DNA of 64,000 bases from positions 682,001-746,000 of the forward strand of contig JAGMUV010000014.1 in the NCBI GenBank assembly GCA_020744425.1. Direction: 5' to 3'. Source of the stretch: Dactylonectria macrodidyma. Lineage: Eukaryota; Ascomycota; Sordariomycetes; Hypocreales; Nectriaceae. The notes under the pieces are model-generated. The model saw nothing but the letters and a program-made list of their open reading frames with translations. It was not told the origin of the DNA and made no database searches. Positions 22,701 through 36,063 of the stretch are shown here, one piece after another (the first letter of the stretch is position 1; each line of letters opens with the position of its first letter). A program made the translations under genes and the position numbers.

Positions 22701-25335
22701 CTTTTTCGTTGCTCTTCTTTGCTTGGGCGGCTAGTTTTCCAACGACAACTTCAAGAGATTGATCGCCGTTGCGTGGAGGAACGGCCAGACCGGCAGTCCA
22801 CAATTGAGCAAAAGAGTCCAATCCTGCATCATACAGAGATGGCACCACATTTTCGGCAGTGAGAAGCCCCGAAGGATACCGAGGATCGCTAGGCAACGGT
22901 TGGCCATAGTAAATGCACCGAGAACAGACGTGACTGAATGCTAGCATTGCTCCCTCGGCCGCGTTCAACTCAGACCCAACCGCAGTTTCGGCCTTCTCGA
23001 ATAGTGAAACAAGCGTCTTGCAACAATTCTCGACGGAATCGGCGTTATTCGCGAGATGCGATGCGAGAATACCCAACGCCCGAGCGCCAAGAGACCGGAT
23101 TTCCTTGTTGTTCGCCTTGATCAAAGGCAGTAGGTTATTGCTGAACTGAGTCAGGAAACCTAGGGCACCACCTGGGCTGAGGGATGCCACATCGACAAAG
23201 CAGCGGATGCATTCCTCCGTAATGGGAGAATCCTCAACAACGGCACCGTCAAGGCAGGCCTTGAGATAAAAGACCACATATCCGCTATCAATGGTGTGAA
23301 GGTAGGCCAAAATCTTCTCCCGGGCTTTGATGTCAGTCTTGACGCGTGCGTCGAGGGTTTGCATCCAGTCTGGCTCGACCTTGAAGTCTTCTAGGGCAGT
23401 GAGATACATCATGTACTTGATGTAGCGCAGGGCGACTGGGAAGGCAGCGAGTCGAGGGCCCTCGAAGTTCTCAAATACAGAATGCCTTAAGCCCTTCGAC
23501 TCCGGTAGCGGCGGTACTGTTTCGTGTGTTTCTGGGCCGAGTAATGACCCAAAGAACTTAAGAACCATATCAGTCCAGTCAGGTTTCGAAGGACTGGTGT
23601 CCATGTGCGCGAAGTATGTCCAAGGGTCAAGACCTTTATGACCCTGTTCGATTACGTCGTTTCGCTCGTCTGGCCTACCAGCTATAGCCAAGATATTGAT
23701 CCAGCGGCCGGTAATATCGGAGAATTCGAGACACTGGTTGGCCCATTTGACAACAGCATGACGTGTGCTTCGCACAGCGGGTGCCTCGTCAGGCAGATCC
23801 ATGTATCTGAGTAGCATTGCCTTCAAGCCCTGAGCCTTGCTGCCCACAGCAGGAGGGAGGGCGGCTGTCAGGCTAGATAGCGCTCCGTCAATGTTGACGA
23901 CCGCGTCGTTGGCGGGATCTTCTGAGAGGGATTGGAAGAGCCAACTAGCGAGATCGAGCTTCCCAGCATCTGGCAGGTCTACATTTCTCGCAAGGACTCC
24001 AATTGTTTCATAGGCTTTTGATCGAAAGGAAATATCGTCCTCGGATGTGTAGTTAGATTTAGGCCAGCCCTGATCCTGAATATACTCCCGCATGCTCTTT
24101 ATGAGGGGAGCGGCAATTGTGAAGCCTTCTTTCGAGGGCCCAATGCGGGCAACCCATGATAGGTACTGGAATAGAGCCCTGTGAAGTTTCGTACGCTCAA
24201 GTGTGCTCGTCGGGCTCAGGGGATGATCTGAAGCGAGGCCAGTCTTGGCATCCTTGAAGTCCAAGCTCACCGCAGCCAAGATCTGCTCGGACATAGTGGT
24301 AGACAGAGCAGACTTCGATAGCATATTAAGGATGCGAGTTCGGTATGCTGCGGGTAGAACCGAATGGGCGTAAAATAACCGCTTGACGAGATCTTCAGTC
24401 TCCATTGAGACGGAAGTTCTCTTCAGAATCTCTTCTGCCGACGACGAGACCCTGTTGTCGTAGCTGGATGCTGCATAAACTGCAGGCAGGAACTTCTCCT
24501 CATCCGTAAAGGCGCCGCTGGCGAACAGGACTACTAGCTTCGTCTTTAGTTCCGACATGCGTTGATAGATCTTTTGGGATTCGGGGGATTCTCCAGAAAC
24601 AAGGCTGAGTTCATGCTGCGACAGCGTTGGGTTGGCCTCGGCCCAGCTCTGGGTTCCAGTTGGGGTTCTCAACCGGAAGAAGAGGCTGATCATCTTAGTC
24701 AAGTACTTTGCATCGGCTTCGTCTGATAGGCCAATGGTGTTTCGAAACTCTTCATCGTCTTTGCTACCTCTTGGCGGAACGCGAACGTCAAGGAGAAGTC
24801 GTAGGATAATCTGGAAAAAGGCACTGGCCCTTGATTGGCCTTCCTCTTTGGCGAAGCCCTTCAGGGCCTTGGGGATTAGGTCTCTTCGATCGTCATCATC
24901 GATGCGCTCCAAGCTATGTTGGATTCCTGAAAGATCTAGTTGCTTTATCAAGGGCGAGTCGGTTGACTTGTATTGGTCTAGAAGCGCCCCCACTGGCAAC
25001 ACAACCCTACAGGCCATCAGATATTGTCACCGGTCAGGGATAATGGCTCATATCTGGTACATACTGGGGAGGATGGATGAACGGTTTGAGCCTGGCAAAG
25101 ATCTGAACGACCTGCATATCTTTAGCGGGTTGTAAATGGCCGCATCTAGACCTTATCCGCGACTCACTTTGGCTCTCACTTGGGCATGCTCACTGCCGGC
25201 TTTGAGCAGCACGGCCGGCAGGTATCGCTCAAGGAGCTGCCGGAGTTTCTCCTCCTTGTTCGCAACTGCGAGGATTTTGAACTCAACGCTGTCTAGCAAC
25301 TGCAGCTCTCGGTCCTTGGTCGATGCGGCGGCCAT
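19741..25335 (-). CDS. ECM29: Proteasome adaptor/scaffold protein ECM29
   Basis: Three exons (25335-25168, 25111-25065, 25006-19741) with 56- and 58-bp introns encode 1,826 aa, the expected size for ECM29. The N-terminus reads KDRELQLLDSVEFKILAVAN, and the exon joins yield FARLKPFIHPPQVVLPVGAL, a conserved stretch of the family. The rest is an uninterrupted helical HEAT-repeat solenoid with segments such as REWRMREASCAAISDLIHGR and ECM29-like C-terminal repeats. ECM29 binds the 26S proteasome, bridges core and regulatory particle and acts in quality control. The second exon is only 47 bp and would be easy to miss. Confidence 0.93.
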
Positions 25336-28300
25336 GATGAGGTGGTGAAGCCAGATCGTGGGGTGGCCTGTGGCGGGGAAGGCACCGTGCTGCACGGGAA
25401 AGCTCCAGATGGTGCTGAAGCAAAATGAGAAAAAATACAGAAGCAGCAAATCAACGCAGAGAGGGAATCGAGACGAAGTAACTAGACGAAGCTTCAGAAA
25501 TGAGGTGTAGGCAGCTCTGAATGACGAGTATTTGCCTCCAAGTCAACGATGCGTTGACGAATGAGATATGACTAAGCACTTTGGAAGGTGACAGTCGTTC
25601 CAATCACGTGACTGCTACCGGTGCATTCCAGTTTGGAGTGAGCATCTGAGGCTCACCACTTCAATTGATCTCCAGTCATCGCAATGCCTCAAGTGTTGTT
25701 TGCATCGACAGTTTTATGTGCATCTAGAGATATAATGCCCTAGAAATCACCAATCAAAGTTGCCGTGCGGGTTCTTCTTTTGCTGGCATGAACTGCACAA
25801 AGGGTTCACCAAATTCGTCTCAACAGCCGTGTGTAGCTTATGGTGGTAATTTAGCTGTCGTCTAGTTACTGATATAGTGTCTGTTAGTTGACCGTTGAAG
25901 ATGGCGGAGAATGAATTGCGGATGATTAAGGATGTGTCGTGAACACTGATCCTGGTGATGTTGGTCTTGGCGAATCGTACCGTATGGATACGTCTAATAT
26001 GCAGCGAAGACCCAGGAATCAATCCAACGTTTGTTGGTTGCTGACGCCAAGGTGCAGAATACAGCCGTCGCCCCGATGGATTTCCATGGCTTCCTTAAGC
26101 TCTGTCTGCCATTCGTCCATATACTGGAGGGTGACATTATGATTCTCATGCGAGCCATCTTGACGAGTCGAGAAAGTTGTCAATCCAGCGCCACCACTTG
26201 TCGATCCAGTGATATGCCTTGGGCGACCACCCCCAAAAGGTTGGATGCCGCATCGCGTCCTCGGCGCTCATATGACGGCGCGGCCGCGGCCGCGGCCGGA
26301 AACGTCGGGATGCCAGATCCATCGCCGGATCCCTTCGGTAGGACCGATTTTGGATGGATCCAGTCCGATACCGGCTGGCGGGTGAGGGCTGAGGATCAAG
26401 AAGTGTGAGAGTGTCTGCAAAGGGAGACGAGTTTGCGGGCTTCTACCGCCGCGCCGAGTGTCCAATCGTTGTGTCTCGCCTCTCGGGAATGCAAATGCTT
26501 CGTAATATGGATCGGGGCAGTGCTCACTCTCATTTTGCTGTGCCGGCAGAAACGACGCAGGACATACACACACTACATACAGCAGCGCCGCTGGATCTCG
26601 GGGCTTCAACGTGGGAGCAGGATGGCCTTCCCCACACCACACAGCAAAGAGCTGCTGCTCAGATGTCACATGGCCCTGGATCGAAGCCCTCGACGGCTCG
26701 AGCCTTCGAGGATGCAAGAAATCCCATTGTCAGGTCCCGGCTGGACGGGAGGGGAGCCAATGAGCGGCGTCCCTCGACAGAGCAAGCAATCAAGACACAG
26801 GAACATGGGCAAGGGCAGTGCCTTGGAAAGGGAAGGCCCTTTTGCCTGGGCGGGCTGAAACTTAGCGATGCCCCGCACGATACAGGCACGCCCTGCGACT
26901 TGGCTGCAAAGTCCTAGCTACCGCAGCGCTGCTAACGGATGCCTGTCAGAAATGATGTGACTCTTGTGTCATTGCAAGCTAAAAATCCCAGCGGTTTCTC
27001 ACTACCTTGCAAAGTCGGAATAGTTAGTCCCATGACTGTTGATGCTGTCATGGTTCGTCGCTTTTTTGGTTCAGAGGAGGGGGCTCGGCTGCGGCTCCTC
27101 TCTCTTCTCAGCTGCGTTGCCCTTCAGGATTCGTGATTTTCTAAAAATGGTGATCCGTCATCGGTTCACGGCTGTGTTTTGAGAGAAAGGGAGGGTTACA
27201 AGGGTGCTGGCCGATCTGCACGCTGTATCCTGGGCCCTGGTTGCGACTGGATAGCAGGAACTGGAAGGTCAACACGGACCCGAGTTGGTTGCCAAGTCGA
27301 TTTGAAATGAGGACGGTTGAGATCTAATGGCATTTGATCTGCTTTGACTCAAGAATGATAGCTCAGAATTCCCAAACACTGGACTAGCCGCATTGTCCAA
27401 GCGGTGCATGGCGGCTTATGGTGAATGCATACTGACAAGGTGGCCTTGTTGCTTATTCACATGAAGAGTTCGAAATCGAATTTAAAGCAACCATTTTAGG
27501 GCCTCGCCCCGACTCCTGTGCCGCCTGAACTCTCACCTGAAAAAGTTCAACCCTGCCTGGCTAAGCCAAAGACAACTAACTCGCGTCACCTCTTCAGCTA
27601 AGTTGTTGAAGTGAGGGGCCAGGTTGTTCTCGGGCATCCCGTAGCATGAGCAATGGAAGGGAGTGGCCTGTGTGATTGGAGAACAGTATCCGGACCTTTG
27701 GTTTAGTTGACATCAGGGTTGCCAGGAAGTTGGTTGCTCGAATCTACTATGATAGGTTGTGCGGAGGCTGCAGCGCGGCCAATGTATGAAATAATCTCTC
27801 GTGCGTCGGGTTGATCCACCAGCTACGACGTCCAGATGCCTGGAAATGCTCCCATTCGCTCCTGATTCGACAGTCCATTGGCGACGGCGTGCTGCAGCGC
27901 CACTCTTCTTCGAGCATCTTCTGGGGCAGCGGAGGCCCAACGCCAACTCGAGCGGACGGTGGCCTCGGCAAAGCTTGGTGCAGCATGAATGGCGTGAGAA
28001 CAGACAATTCGAGCAAGGAACTGAAATGGTTTCCTTTTGAGAGGGAGTAAATGAGAACTCATTGACGGCATCGGTTCAAGCCCTGGCGTGGCCTCTATCC
28101 GTGTGTGGGACAGACCAGATCTGGCGGGCGCCACCCTTCCCTGACGAGTTTTGCACCCACGCCACCGTGTATTTTGTGTGAATTGTTAATCTTGGACATG
28201 TCGTTCTGTGAGGTTTCTGGCTACCCACAACGCAAGCGAAAGGATGGGACGTAGACGCCAACGAGACAATTCAGTCTGAGGCGAAAGACTGGCGACTCGG

Positions 28301-29800
28301 TGAGACAGACCAGGTTTGCGGCAATCAAACCGAAAGCACTGATGATAGTCAGGCACATATTGTTCGACCTTAACCCGCAACGTGGCCTGTGTTTGAGAGG
28401 ATACTAGGTCATCCGCTCAGTTGACCCATCACAGCCCTGCGAAAGGAATGACGTTGGTCTGTGTGAGCATTGGGTCGCCAAGCTGCATTGAATACGGACC
28501 GACGGATTGATTGAGCTCCAATGAGTGCTTCATAACGGCACGGCCCAAGCTCCCTTTTCGAGGCACGAGGCCTGTAGCTTCAGATACCAGTAGGCTTGTG
28601 TGACCATTGCTGCGACATGGAGTTTCGGACAATTTGGCGTGGGACAGTTCAATACCCAACACCCATGAGAGTTTCCCGAACGAGGGATGATGGCTCAAAC
28701 CAGGGGCCTTGGGGAATTGAGACGCCAATTTCGGCAGCGTCTGCAACTGCCTCCGCGTCTAGCAAAGAATCACACTTGAGGAACGAGGTCAAATGACGGG
28801 TTGAGACAAAGGGCCAATCTGGTTGTGCGTATGCACAACAAAGTCGCATCCGCATCCGCATCCGACTGATCGCCAGTGAGCCAACTCGCGAATTCCATAT
28901 TCTCCCTCCCGCATAACATTGGGAATGATGGGATGATGGGTGACAGGTAACACTACCCCTTCATTCCATCTGAACATGGCCGACCAAAGAAAATCCCAGG
29001 CGGTCATGTCGACGTACCAAGATGAATGCGCGCATCCTTTGGCCCTCTTCTCACTGACCGGCAATGAAATCCAGGCACGGTAATACCAAATCTGCGGCTG
29101 AGATTTTTCATTCTCACCAAACTAGAGCGGCTCCGCCATCCTGATACTGAGCGGGCGCTGACGAACCGGCGCTGACTATTTTGATACGCTCTCCAGTTCA
29201 GTCTCGTCCTTGATTAGATATTCGCAGGTGCCGCATGGTCGTGGCCGTGATGATCCCTCCATTCTCCTCCGCATCTTCCCACTTTGCCGTACTTTACCTA
29301 GATCGGGCTGCTGCTCGATCAATCAATCTATCCATCGTCCTCCAAATGCCCGATGATTTCATGATCCACCGGGAGCAGGGCTGCTACCGCAGGGGTCTAG
29401 CTGGTTCATCTCGCCCTGTCCGTCCGGCATCCAGCGCCCAGCGCCCAGCGGCCAGTATCTTCACCATCGACTCCAGGCCAGCGCAAGAAACCCAGCACAA
29501 GAAACCCAATCCACTGCGGGTTAGGGCTCCATTTGGAGGCCACCTCGTCTGCCCTTGATAGTGGCACTCCAGACAGGGATAACCCTGCTGGCTGAAGCCA
29601 CACCACGGGGACTGTTCAGCGCTGTAGGCACACGAAAGCTTCCTCGAGGCCCGTCCTCAGCCTGTCTGAACCTTGCCTGTCCACTTCGTACACGGTACTT
29701 GCTCCATACTGTACCGAGTGCCCTCCACTACCCTCGTGTTTTGTGCAGGCGGCACAAAATCGTCTGCCGGAACCAGGTAAGGTAGGGCAAGACCCAGTCA
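25336..29800. other. Gene-poor region, no supported protein gene
   Basis: About 4.5 kb downstream of the ECM29 start with only short overlapping frames on both strands. It contains a GGCCGC-type simple repeat (about 26277-26299) and a short Trp-rich frame listed separately. No tRNA or transposon protein was recognised. Confidence 0.5.
26146..26322 (-). CDS. Possible small hypothetical protein, Trp-rich
   Basis: A 58-codon ATG-to-stop frame. It begins with an Arg/Pro-rich stretch read from the GGCCGC repeat and continues into a tryptophan-rich amphipathic-looking segment (WSPKAYHWIDKWWRWIDNFL). Composition after residue 18 looks more protein-like than the surroundings, but there is no recognised family, no splice support and no start context that stands out. 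It may well be chance. Confidence 0.12.
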   Translation of the reverse strand: MDLASRRFRPRPRPRRHMSAEDAMRHPTFWGWSPKAYHWIDKWWRWIDNFLDSSRWLA

Positions 29801-32800
29801 CCCCCCCTTTCAAAGCAGCACCACACACATTGGTAAATGGTGAATGTTGCTGGGCTGCTGGATAGCCATACACCCAGTCGTTCGTGCACATCGTTCCCTT
29901 CGCCTTCGGCTGCTCTGAAGACTCAAGAGCCCGATCATGTGTGGACGAGCTTCTTGCTGGAGAATCAAGCGGGCCCACAGCGTCATCTCCTCGTCCTTCT
30001 CCTCCCTTCCATTCTCTCCACATGGACTCACGCCCACCCAATGCCTCGCACCTCCACTCACACACTCGCACACACGCACACTCGCACCCTCTGGTCGGTC
30101 TCCTCCCGTCCGCAACCCCGTCATCACTGTTCGTTTCGTTTTGCAACGCCCTTTTCTTCTCAGTGCCTCCCATCCCCCCGTCTCTGCTGCCCCCCCTCCC
30201 CACAGTTTTCTCATCTTTTTTGTAAACTTGGTCGTGAACAAACCACCATTGCCTGTTGTCGTTCCTTGAGTTCTTCATCTCTTTGGATTGCCCGTGTCCA
30301 TCGTCAACGTCCGTATCCGGTGTCTCCGTCGCTGGGTTTAACAGCCTCAGCCGCTCCATCATCCATCCACCAGTGGCACCCAGCGTCATTCGCCCGTCGC
30401 CGTGTTTCAGTGCCACCCTTTAGCAGGGCCAGATCCCAGATCCCTTGTCAGCGCATACGGCAACGTACCCCCCCTGGTCGATAATTTTCCCCTACCTCGT
30501 ACCCTCGTCCCCGCGTGCCCCGATTGTTCCCAAGACCAAGGCCTAAACAAGGCAAGGTTAGGAAAAAAAAAAGCTCTGTCTTTTTTCTCTGTTCTCCCGC
30601 ACTGCGACTCATCCCGCGACTCTCCTTCAACATCCCCTCCCTATCCCCATCCCCATCACGGTTCCCACGGCTCTTCCCTTGCGCGTCTTTTGGAAACTTG
30701 GCTGTGAGAGTTTACTGCTGTTTTTGTTGGCGCCTAAAAGTGAGTCTCGAGATCCCTTTTCCCCATTCCCTCCTTTTGGTCCCCTGCGTCGTGGCATTGG
30801 GTGTGTGGACCACCGGGAGGCCACAGTGAGAATCCGAATACAGCGCCAATCCTCGCCAATCCCCGCGCGATGACGATTTCGACCAGCACGATCGCCAACC
30901 ACACCGTCGAGTCATCCGAAGGACCCTGGATATCGCCTGCAGTGAATGCGAAAGACGAGATGCTTGGAGGAGAGAGGAAGAAGATTGCTGCCCCGCCAGC
31001 CGCTGGGTACTTACCATGCAATGGTCGCTGAGAGGAGCCCGACGTCCCGAGTGCGACCTTCAAAGACGGCAATGAACCTCGACTGCTGTAATGAACGCCT
31101 TATCATCTTTCGGAATTGCTCCCTACGCTTAGAGCTCCAAGTCGCCTGATCTACACCATGCTCAACCTGTTGCCGACGAAGGCTACCCCTCCCTCACTGG
31201 CCATCTATGGCGGTCGATACTGGTCGCATCCATATTGGGGGGCCCGACTCCCACAATCACTCAACTTTGGTGAAAGGCAATGTTCCAGTAGAGGCTGGCT
31301 GGCAGGATGGAATTGGATGGACTCATGCCTGGTGTCGGTACGACGGAGGGGTCTCACGTTGCGTGGTTGTATCGACAACAGAGGGGCAAATCAGACCCCA
31401 GGAACACCTCCTGTGGAAGTCAGCATGGCTCTCTGCAATCAACGCAGACAATTCGCATCGTGTGTTTTGTCATTTTCTCTGCCGCACACGGAGCCATCGG
31501 GATGGTCTACTTGACAGTCGACTCGGCGATGCTGGGGGTTGAATACATACTGCTCGCTGTTTCTCGCCGGGTGTCAGGGTCATTGCGAATGCGCATTTCT
31601 GGATCTATCGGCAATTCGAAAGCAACCAGTTTGACCATGCCACCGGCTGATGGCCTCGGCGCTATGTCCTATTCATCATGGTCGGTGCCTGCGACGGATC
31701 CTTTCTCCCAGTCAACAATACCTTCGGAAAGAACTCCTTGGATCCATGGATATATCCTTTGCCACGACCAGGCCTGACTATAGCGTGTTGACATACGTCC
31801 TTGAATGTTGCTAACAGTACTCCACTAGGTTCAGCTCATTTCGGGAACGTTTCTGCCATCTTACCACATTCCTTAGGAATTTCTGGTATAGCACACGTTC
31901 AACCCACGATCTGATCTGGGTACCGTTCAGAACTTCGACCTCGCATTTTTGCACATCCCCATTACCCCAAGCATTCCATTGCTTCTTGTGTCGGCGTGAC
32001 GGCGTCTGAGAAAATCGTATTCTCGTCTGTACGACTGCTTTTCGGAGTCTCGGTATTGGGTTTGGATACCAGTCTTTCTCGATTCGTTTCCAATTCCCGG
32101 TTTCGGTTCGGCAGCTTCGCATCTTTTGGGAATAGACTTGGCGTGAAGGTAAGCAATCAACCGTGTTTTATCTTGTTTAATGGGCGGGTGTCGTCTCGGT
32201 TCGTGGCAGATGGGGTTGGCGTTTGCGCAAGATTGTTTCGGATTAGGAATGCGTCGAAGCACAGAATCCATCAAATCGTTACGCGGGAACGGACAGATGG
32301 ATTAGCTTTGTGTCCTCGGCCTCGTGCTGTAGTATGTGGTCCTCGACGTACTTTGGCTAACCTGCGAGTCCAGGTCTAACGACATCCAAAACTAACGAAT
32401 TGCTTCGTGCTCGCTTTCTCGGTTTCCCTCAACAGTAAGCGCCCCCTTTTTGTTTTGGCCTGCGGATGTGCGTTGGTTTGCGCAAGAAGGCACTGTGGCA
32501 TTTCGGTTTGCTGGTGTTCGCTGCAACTGGTGTTGTGGTGAAGCTGCCTAATCCTCCGGGACTTGCTGCAGGTGGAATAACTGGCTATCCGAAAATCTGC
32601 CCCAACCTTATTTCCAAGTCACGCACCCTGAAAACACTTCTTCCTCCAACACCAAACCAACGCCTTGAAGGCTGCAATACTGACAGTCGGACTGCAGCTC
32701 TGCTACGACTTTGTTCACGACGTGTACGAGATTTACGCTCGGTAAGTGCTGCATGCGCAATGTCTTGATATCCTTGCACCTGGCGCCCCCTCGTGGCATC

Positions 32801-33495
32801 ACAAAACGGGAGCATGCTGGAAAGACCCTCTGGTGGCGTCCTCCATTGATGGCTTGGTGTTTGGCCGAAGGCTACAATCACGGTGGTTCTCCTACATCGC
32901 ATCTATCATGGACTGGAATCGGTTGCAAATCGCAAATCGCGCATGCAACTGCCAACCGCGGGTCAATCCGGCTTCTCCTGATCAGCTCCAACATCCCGAC
33001 ATGGCCCAAGGCATCCATGGCGATACCGCTCCATCAATCACTGATTCACACACACATCTTTTGGACCCAGTCACTCCTCTGGACGGACGGGCCCCGTTTG
33101 TCGCCCTGGATCACTTGCCCCTGCCATGAATGCACTTTGCCTCGCCTGAACTACCATTCAACGTCGTTGACTCAAGGCGGATGCTAACAAACTCTCCAGT
33201 ATTTTAAACCGTTGCCTCGCTCCATCAAGCTTTGCAACCTATTCCTGTATGTTGTCACTCTCCCATCATCACATGGTGTCGGAGAAGGCTAACGCTCGCA
33301 GCTTTATACGACTCGATCGAGTATCTTTGGTCCTTTGAGCCGCCGGTTAACTTTCGATTGTCCGTAAGTCTTGCGACACCCCGCTACCCGCCATCGGTCG
33401 ACGCCTTCGGCACTCCGTGGCCTCGAATCTTCGTGCCTGGATGGATCCTTGGAGGCTCGATTCGCAAGGGTTAGACTGACTCGATACAGGCCAAT
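29801..33495 (+). promoter_or_regulatory. CT-rich upstream region and spliced 5' leader of the RRM gene
   Basis: The plus strand becomes strongly pyrimidine-rich from about 29,990, as in highly expressed fungal promoters and leaders. Near the 3' end there are good intron signals in non-coding sequence: 33247-33301 (GTATGT, GCTAAC, GCAG) and 33364-33489 (GTAAGT, CTGAC, ACAG). Possible further introns run from about 32740 to 33200 (GTAAGT, GCTAAC, CCAG) and end at about 32373. The ATG at 33496 lies six bases after the last acceptor. I therefore read this as a multi-intron 5' leader. How far upstream transcription starts cannot be seen. Confidence 0.55.
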
Positions 33496-34941
33496 ATGGA
33501 ACTGAACGCTCCTTTCTCGGTACCCGCCAACGGTGGCCCTGCCCCCAACCAAATGCCTTATTCCAACGGCACCCCTCCCGCCACCGACATGGGCCAGGTC
33601 GCCCCCCCTCCTGGAGCTGGCGTTGATGCTGCCAAGACCACCCTCTGGTTAGTTTTGGATCTATCTCCCTCTCAGAACCTAACTGACCTTGGCTTAGGAT
33701 GGGAGAACTTGAGCCCTGGATGGACGAGAACTTCATTAAGGGCGTCTTCTTGTCTGCTGCCGGCGAAACTGTCAATGTCAAGGTCATCCGCGACAAGAAC
33801 TCGGGCAACGCTGGATACTGCTTTGTTGAATTCCAGTCCCCCGACGCCGCTACCAAGGCCCTTGGCCTTAACAACACTCCCGTCCCAAACTCCTCCCGCC
33901 AGTTCAAGCTTAACTGGGCATCTGGCGGCGGTCTTGTTGATCGACGGTATGTGCACTCGCATTATGACATGTTGGCGGCTTGCTAATTCCAAAACAGGGA
34001 CGACCGCGGTCCCGAATACAGCATCTTCGTTGGTGATCTCGGACCCGAGGTCAACGAATACGTTTTGGTTTCTCTCTTCCAGGCGCGCTTCCCATCCTGC
34101 AAGTCTGCTAAGATCATGACCGATGCCATGTCCGGCCAGAGCCGTGGCTATGGGTTTGTCCGCTTTTCCGATGAGAACGACCAGCAGCGCGCTCTTGTGG
34201 AGATGCAGGGCGTTTACTGCGGCAACCGCCCCATGCGCATCTCCACTGCTACCCCCAAGAACCGGTAAGCTTTCTTAGGTATTGTGACTCTTGGGTCAGG
34301 AAACTGACAAATACTAGCGGTAACCACGGCTTTGCCGGTCACGGCCCCCAGAACGGCCCCATGATGGCTGGCGGTATGCCTCAGCAGCAAATGTGGGGAG
34401 GAATGCAGGGTTTCCCTTACGGAGGTTTTAACCCAGCCACCCAGATGAACCAGTTTACCGATCCAAACAACACCACCGTCTTTGTTGGAGGGCTTTCCGG
34501 CTACGTCACCGAGGATGAACTTCGCTCCTTCTTCCAGGGCTTCGGCGAGATCACCTACGTGAAGATCCCCCCTGGCAAGGGCTGTGGCTTTGTCCAGTTC
34601 GTCCACCGCCACGCTGCTGAGATGGCCATCAACCAGATGCAGGGATATCCTATTGGGAACTCCCGTGTCCGTTTGAGTTGGGGCCGTTCGCAGAACAATT
34701 CTGGTGTCGGTACCCCCTACCGCCCTGCCCCCCCTCCCCCTCACTACATGGGGATGCCCAGTCACGGTCCCGGTAACTACGGTCCTCAGCACTTTGGCGG
34801 ACCTGCTCCTGGTCCCCAAGGTCCTGCTGGACCCCCGGGACCTCCCGGCCCTGCCGGACCTCCCCAGGTATTTGATTTCGCCCCGCCGCCAAATTTTGCC
34901 TTGAAGCACACAGCATAGCTGACTCCTGCTTCTTCCAGTAA
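33496..34941 (+). CDS. Three-RRM RNA-binding protein (NAM8/NGR1/Csx1-like)
   Basis: Exons 33496-33647, 33698-33946, 33998-34264 and 34318-34867, then a fifth intron whose acceptor at 34938 is followed at once by TAA, give 406 aa. RRM1 starts at LWMGELEPWMDENFIKGVF and contains AGYCFVEF. RRM2 has SIFVGDLG and RGYGFVRF. RRM3 has TVFVGGLSGYVTEDELRSFF and CGFVQF. The C-terminus is Gly/Pro-rich. The RRM1 pattern is that of the NAM8/NGR1 group, which acts in splicing or mRNA stability. If the last intron is retained, translation continues 16 codons to a stop ending at 34918. That intron has a CTGAC branch site, so I favour splicing. Confidence 0.87.
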
Positions 34942-36063
34942 TTTGACCACGATCTTGACTCGTTGACGATGGGGTACGCATGCAACCAACCCCCCCATAC
35001 TGCTTTTTCCTTGGACTCGATTATCCTGCCTCGTTCAAAGGCGGTCGTGCCCAACGGGGGTTTCCTGTTGGTATGATTTTTTCTGACGTGATGATACCCT
35101 CCCTTGACTTCGATATGGGATTATGGTTCACACGTTTCATCGCAACTCTGGATTTCGACACGGCACCACGCACACTCCATTTCCTTGGTCTGAATCATGA
35201 TTGGCGTTGGAGATCTTCGGCATCGGTGGATTGTCATCAGTTCAAATTCATTCAAGCTAATTGCTTCTATCTGTTTGCTTGCGCCATTTGCTGCTTGTAC
35301 TTGCTGCGTTTGACGTTATGCCTTGACTTGTGACATTCCCTATGTCTCTTTGATTGCGTCTATTCCTTTTAGTGCTCGTAGTCCAAGCCCTGTTTGTTCT
35401 CGAATCGTTTTTTGCTTGCTCTCGACGAGTGCATTGCGATAGCTCTGGTTTGCCGATCTTATCTTTGGTTCAGCATACATTAGCATCCATCTGCTCAGGA
35501 AACGGTTGGGGTAGGGCTTCTCCGGATGGGTTTTCTGGCACAGGGGATTTATTCGCGGATACTGGGTTTCAATTTCTGAACTGGGTCGATTACTATTACT
35601 GGGAGCCCTGGTTGCTCATCCAGAATCAAAAGTCATGGCGTGGAGGTTTTCGTTGGTGGTTGAATTTGAATATGGGCGACAAGGAGTTTGATGTGGGAGC
35701 CCAATGGGTCATGTATCAGTATTCAAAATTTCATCAGGAGCTTCTATCTATGGTCCAAGTTTGCATCTGCGGGTACAATCGGTCTCTATTAACCGACTCG
35801 TGAGCTTTGTGTTGATTTATGTCATGTAAAGGGCCGATATCACGCCCATCGCTTGTCAAAACGGCTGACGTAATGTGTCTTCTGTCCACACCAACCCTTG
35901 ATCGAATGAATACCCCCAGATGGAAGTTTCTAGGCGTGGTCCTATATCGGAGAAGGCCGTCGTTTCGTTATCGCAACGGTTGAGGTCGGCCGGTCGTGGT
36001 ATTGATTGAGGATATTTAATACTGGGTTTCCCGTGTTGGATATTCGACAGGCTGGAGGACACA
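34942..36063. other. 3' UTR of the RRM gene and promoter of the TatD gene
   Basis: 1.1 kb of T-rich sequence consistent with a long 3' UTR. No supported coding region. Confidence 0.5.

Noticed and set aside
27390..27500. tRNA-like string with TGTCCAAGCGGT and GTTCGAAATC
   Set aside because: Resembles A and B boxes of a class II tRNA, but the ends do not form an acceptor stem.
29616..30416. 266-codon minus-strand frame
   Set aside because: Low-complexity Gly/Arg/Cys-rich reading of the CT-rich promoter region; no family motif or splice support.
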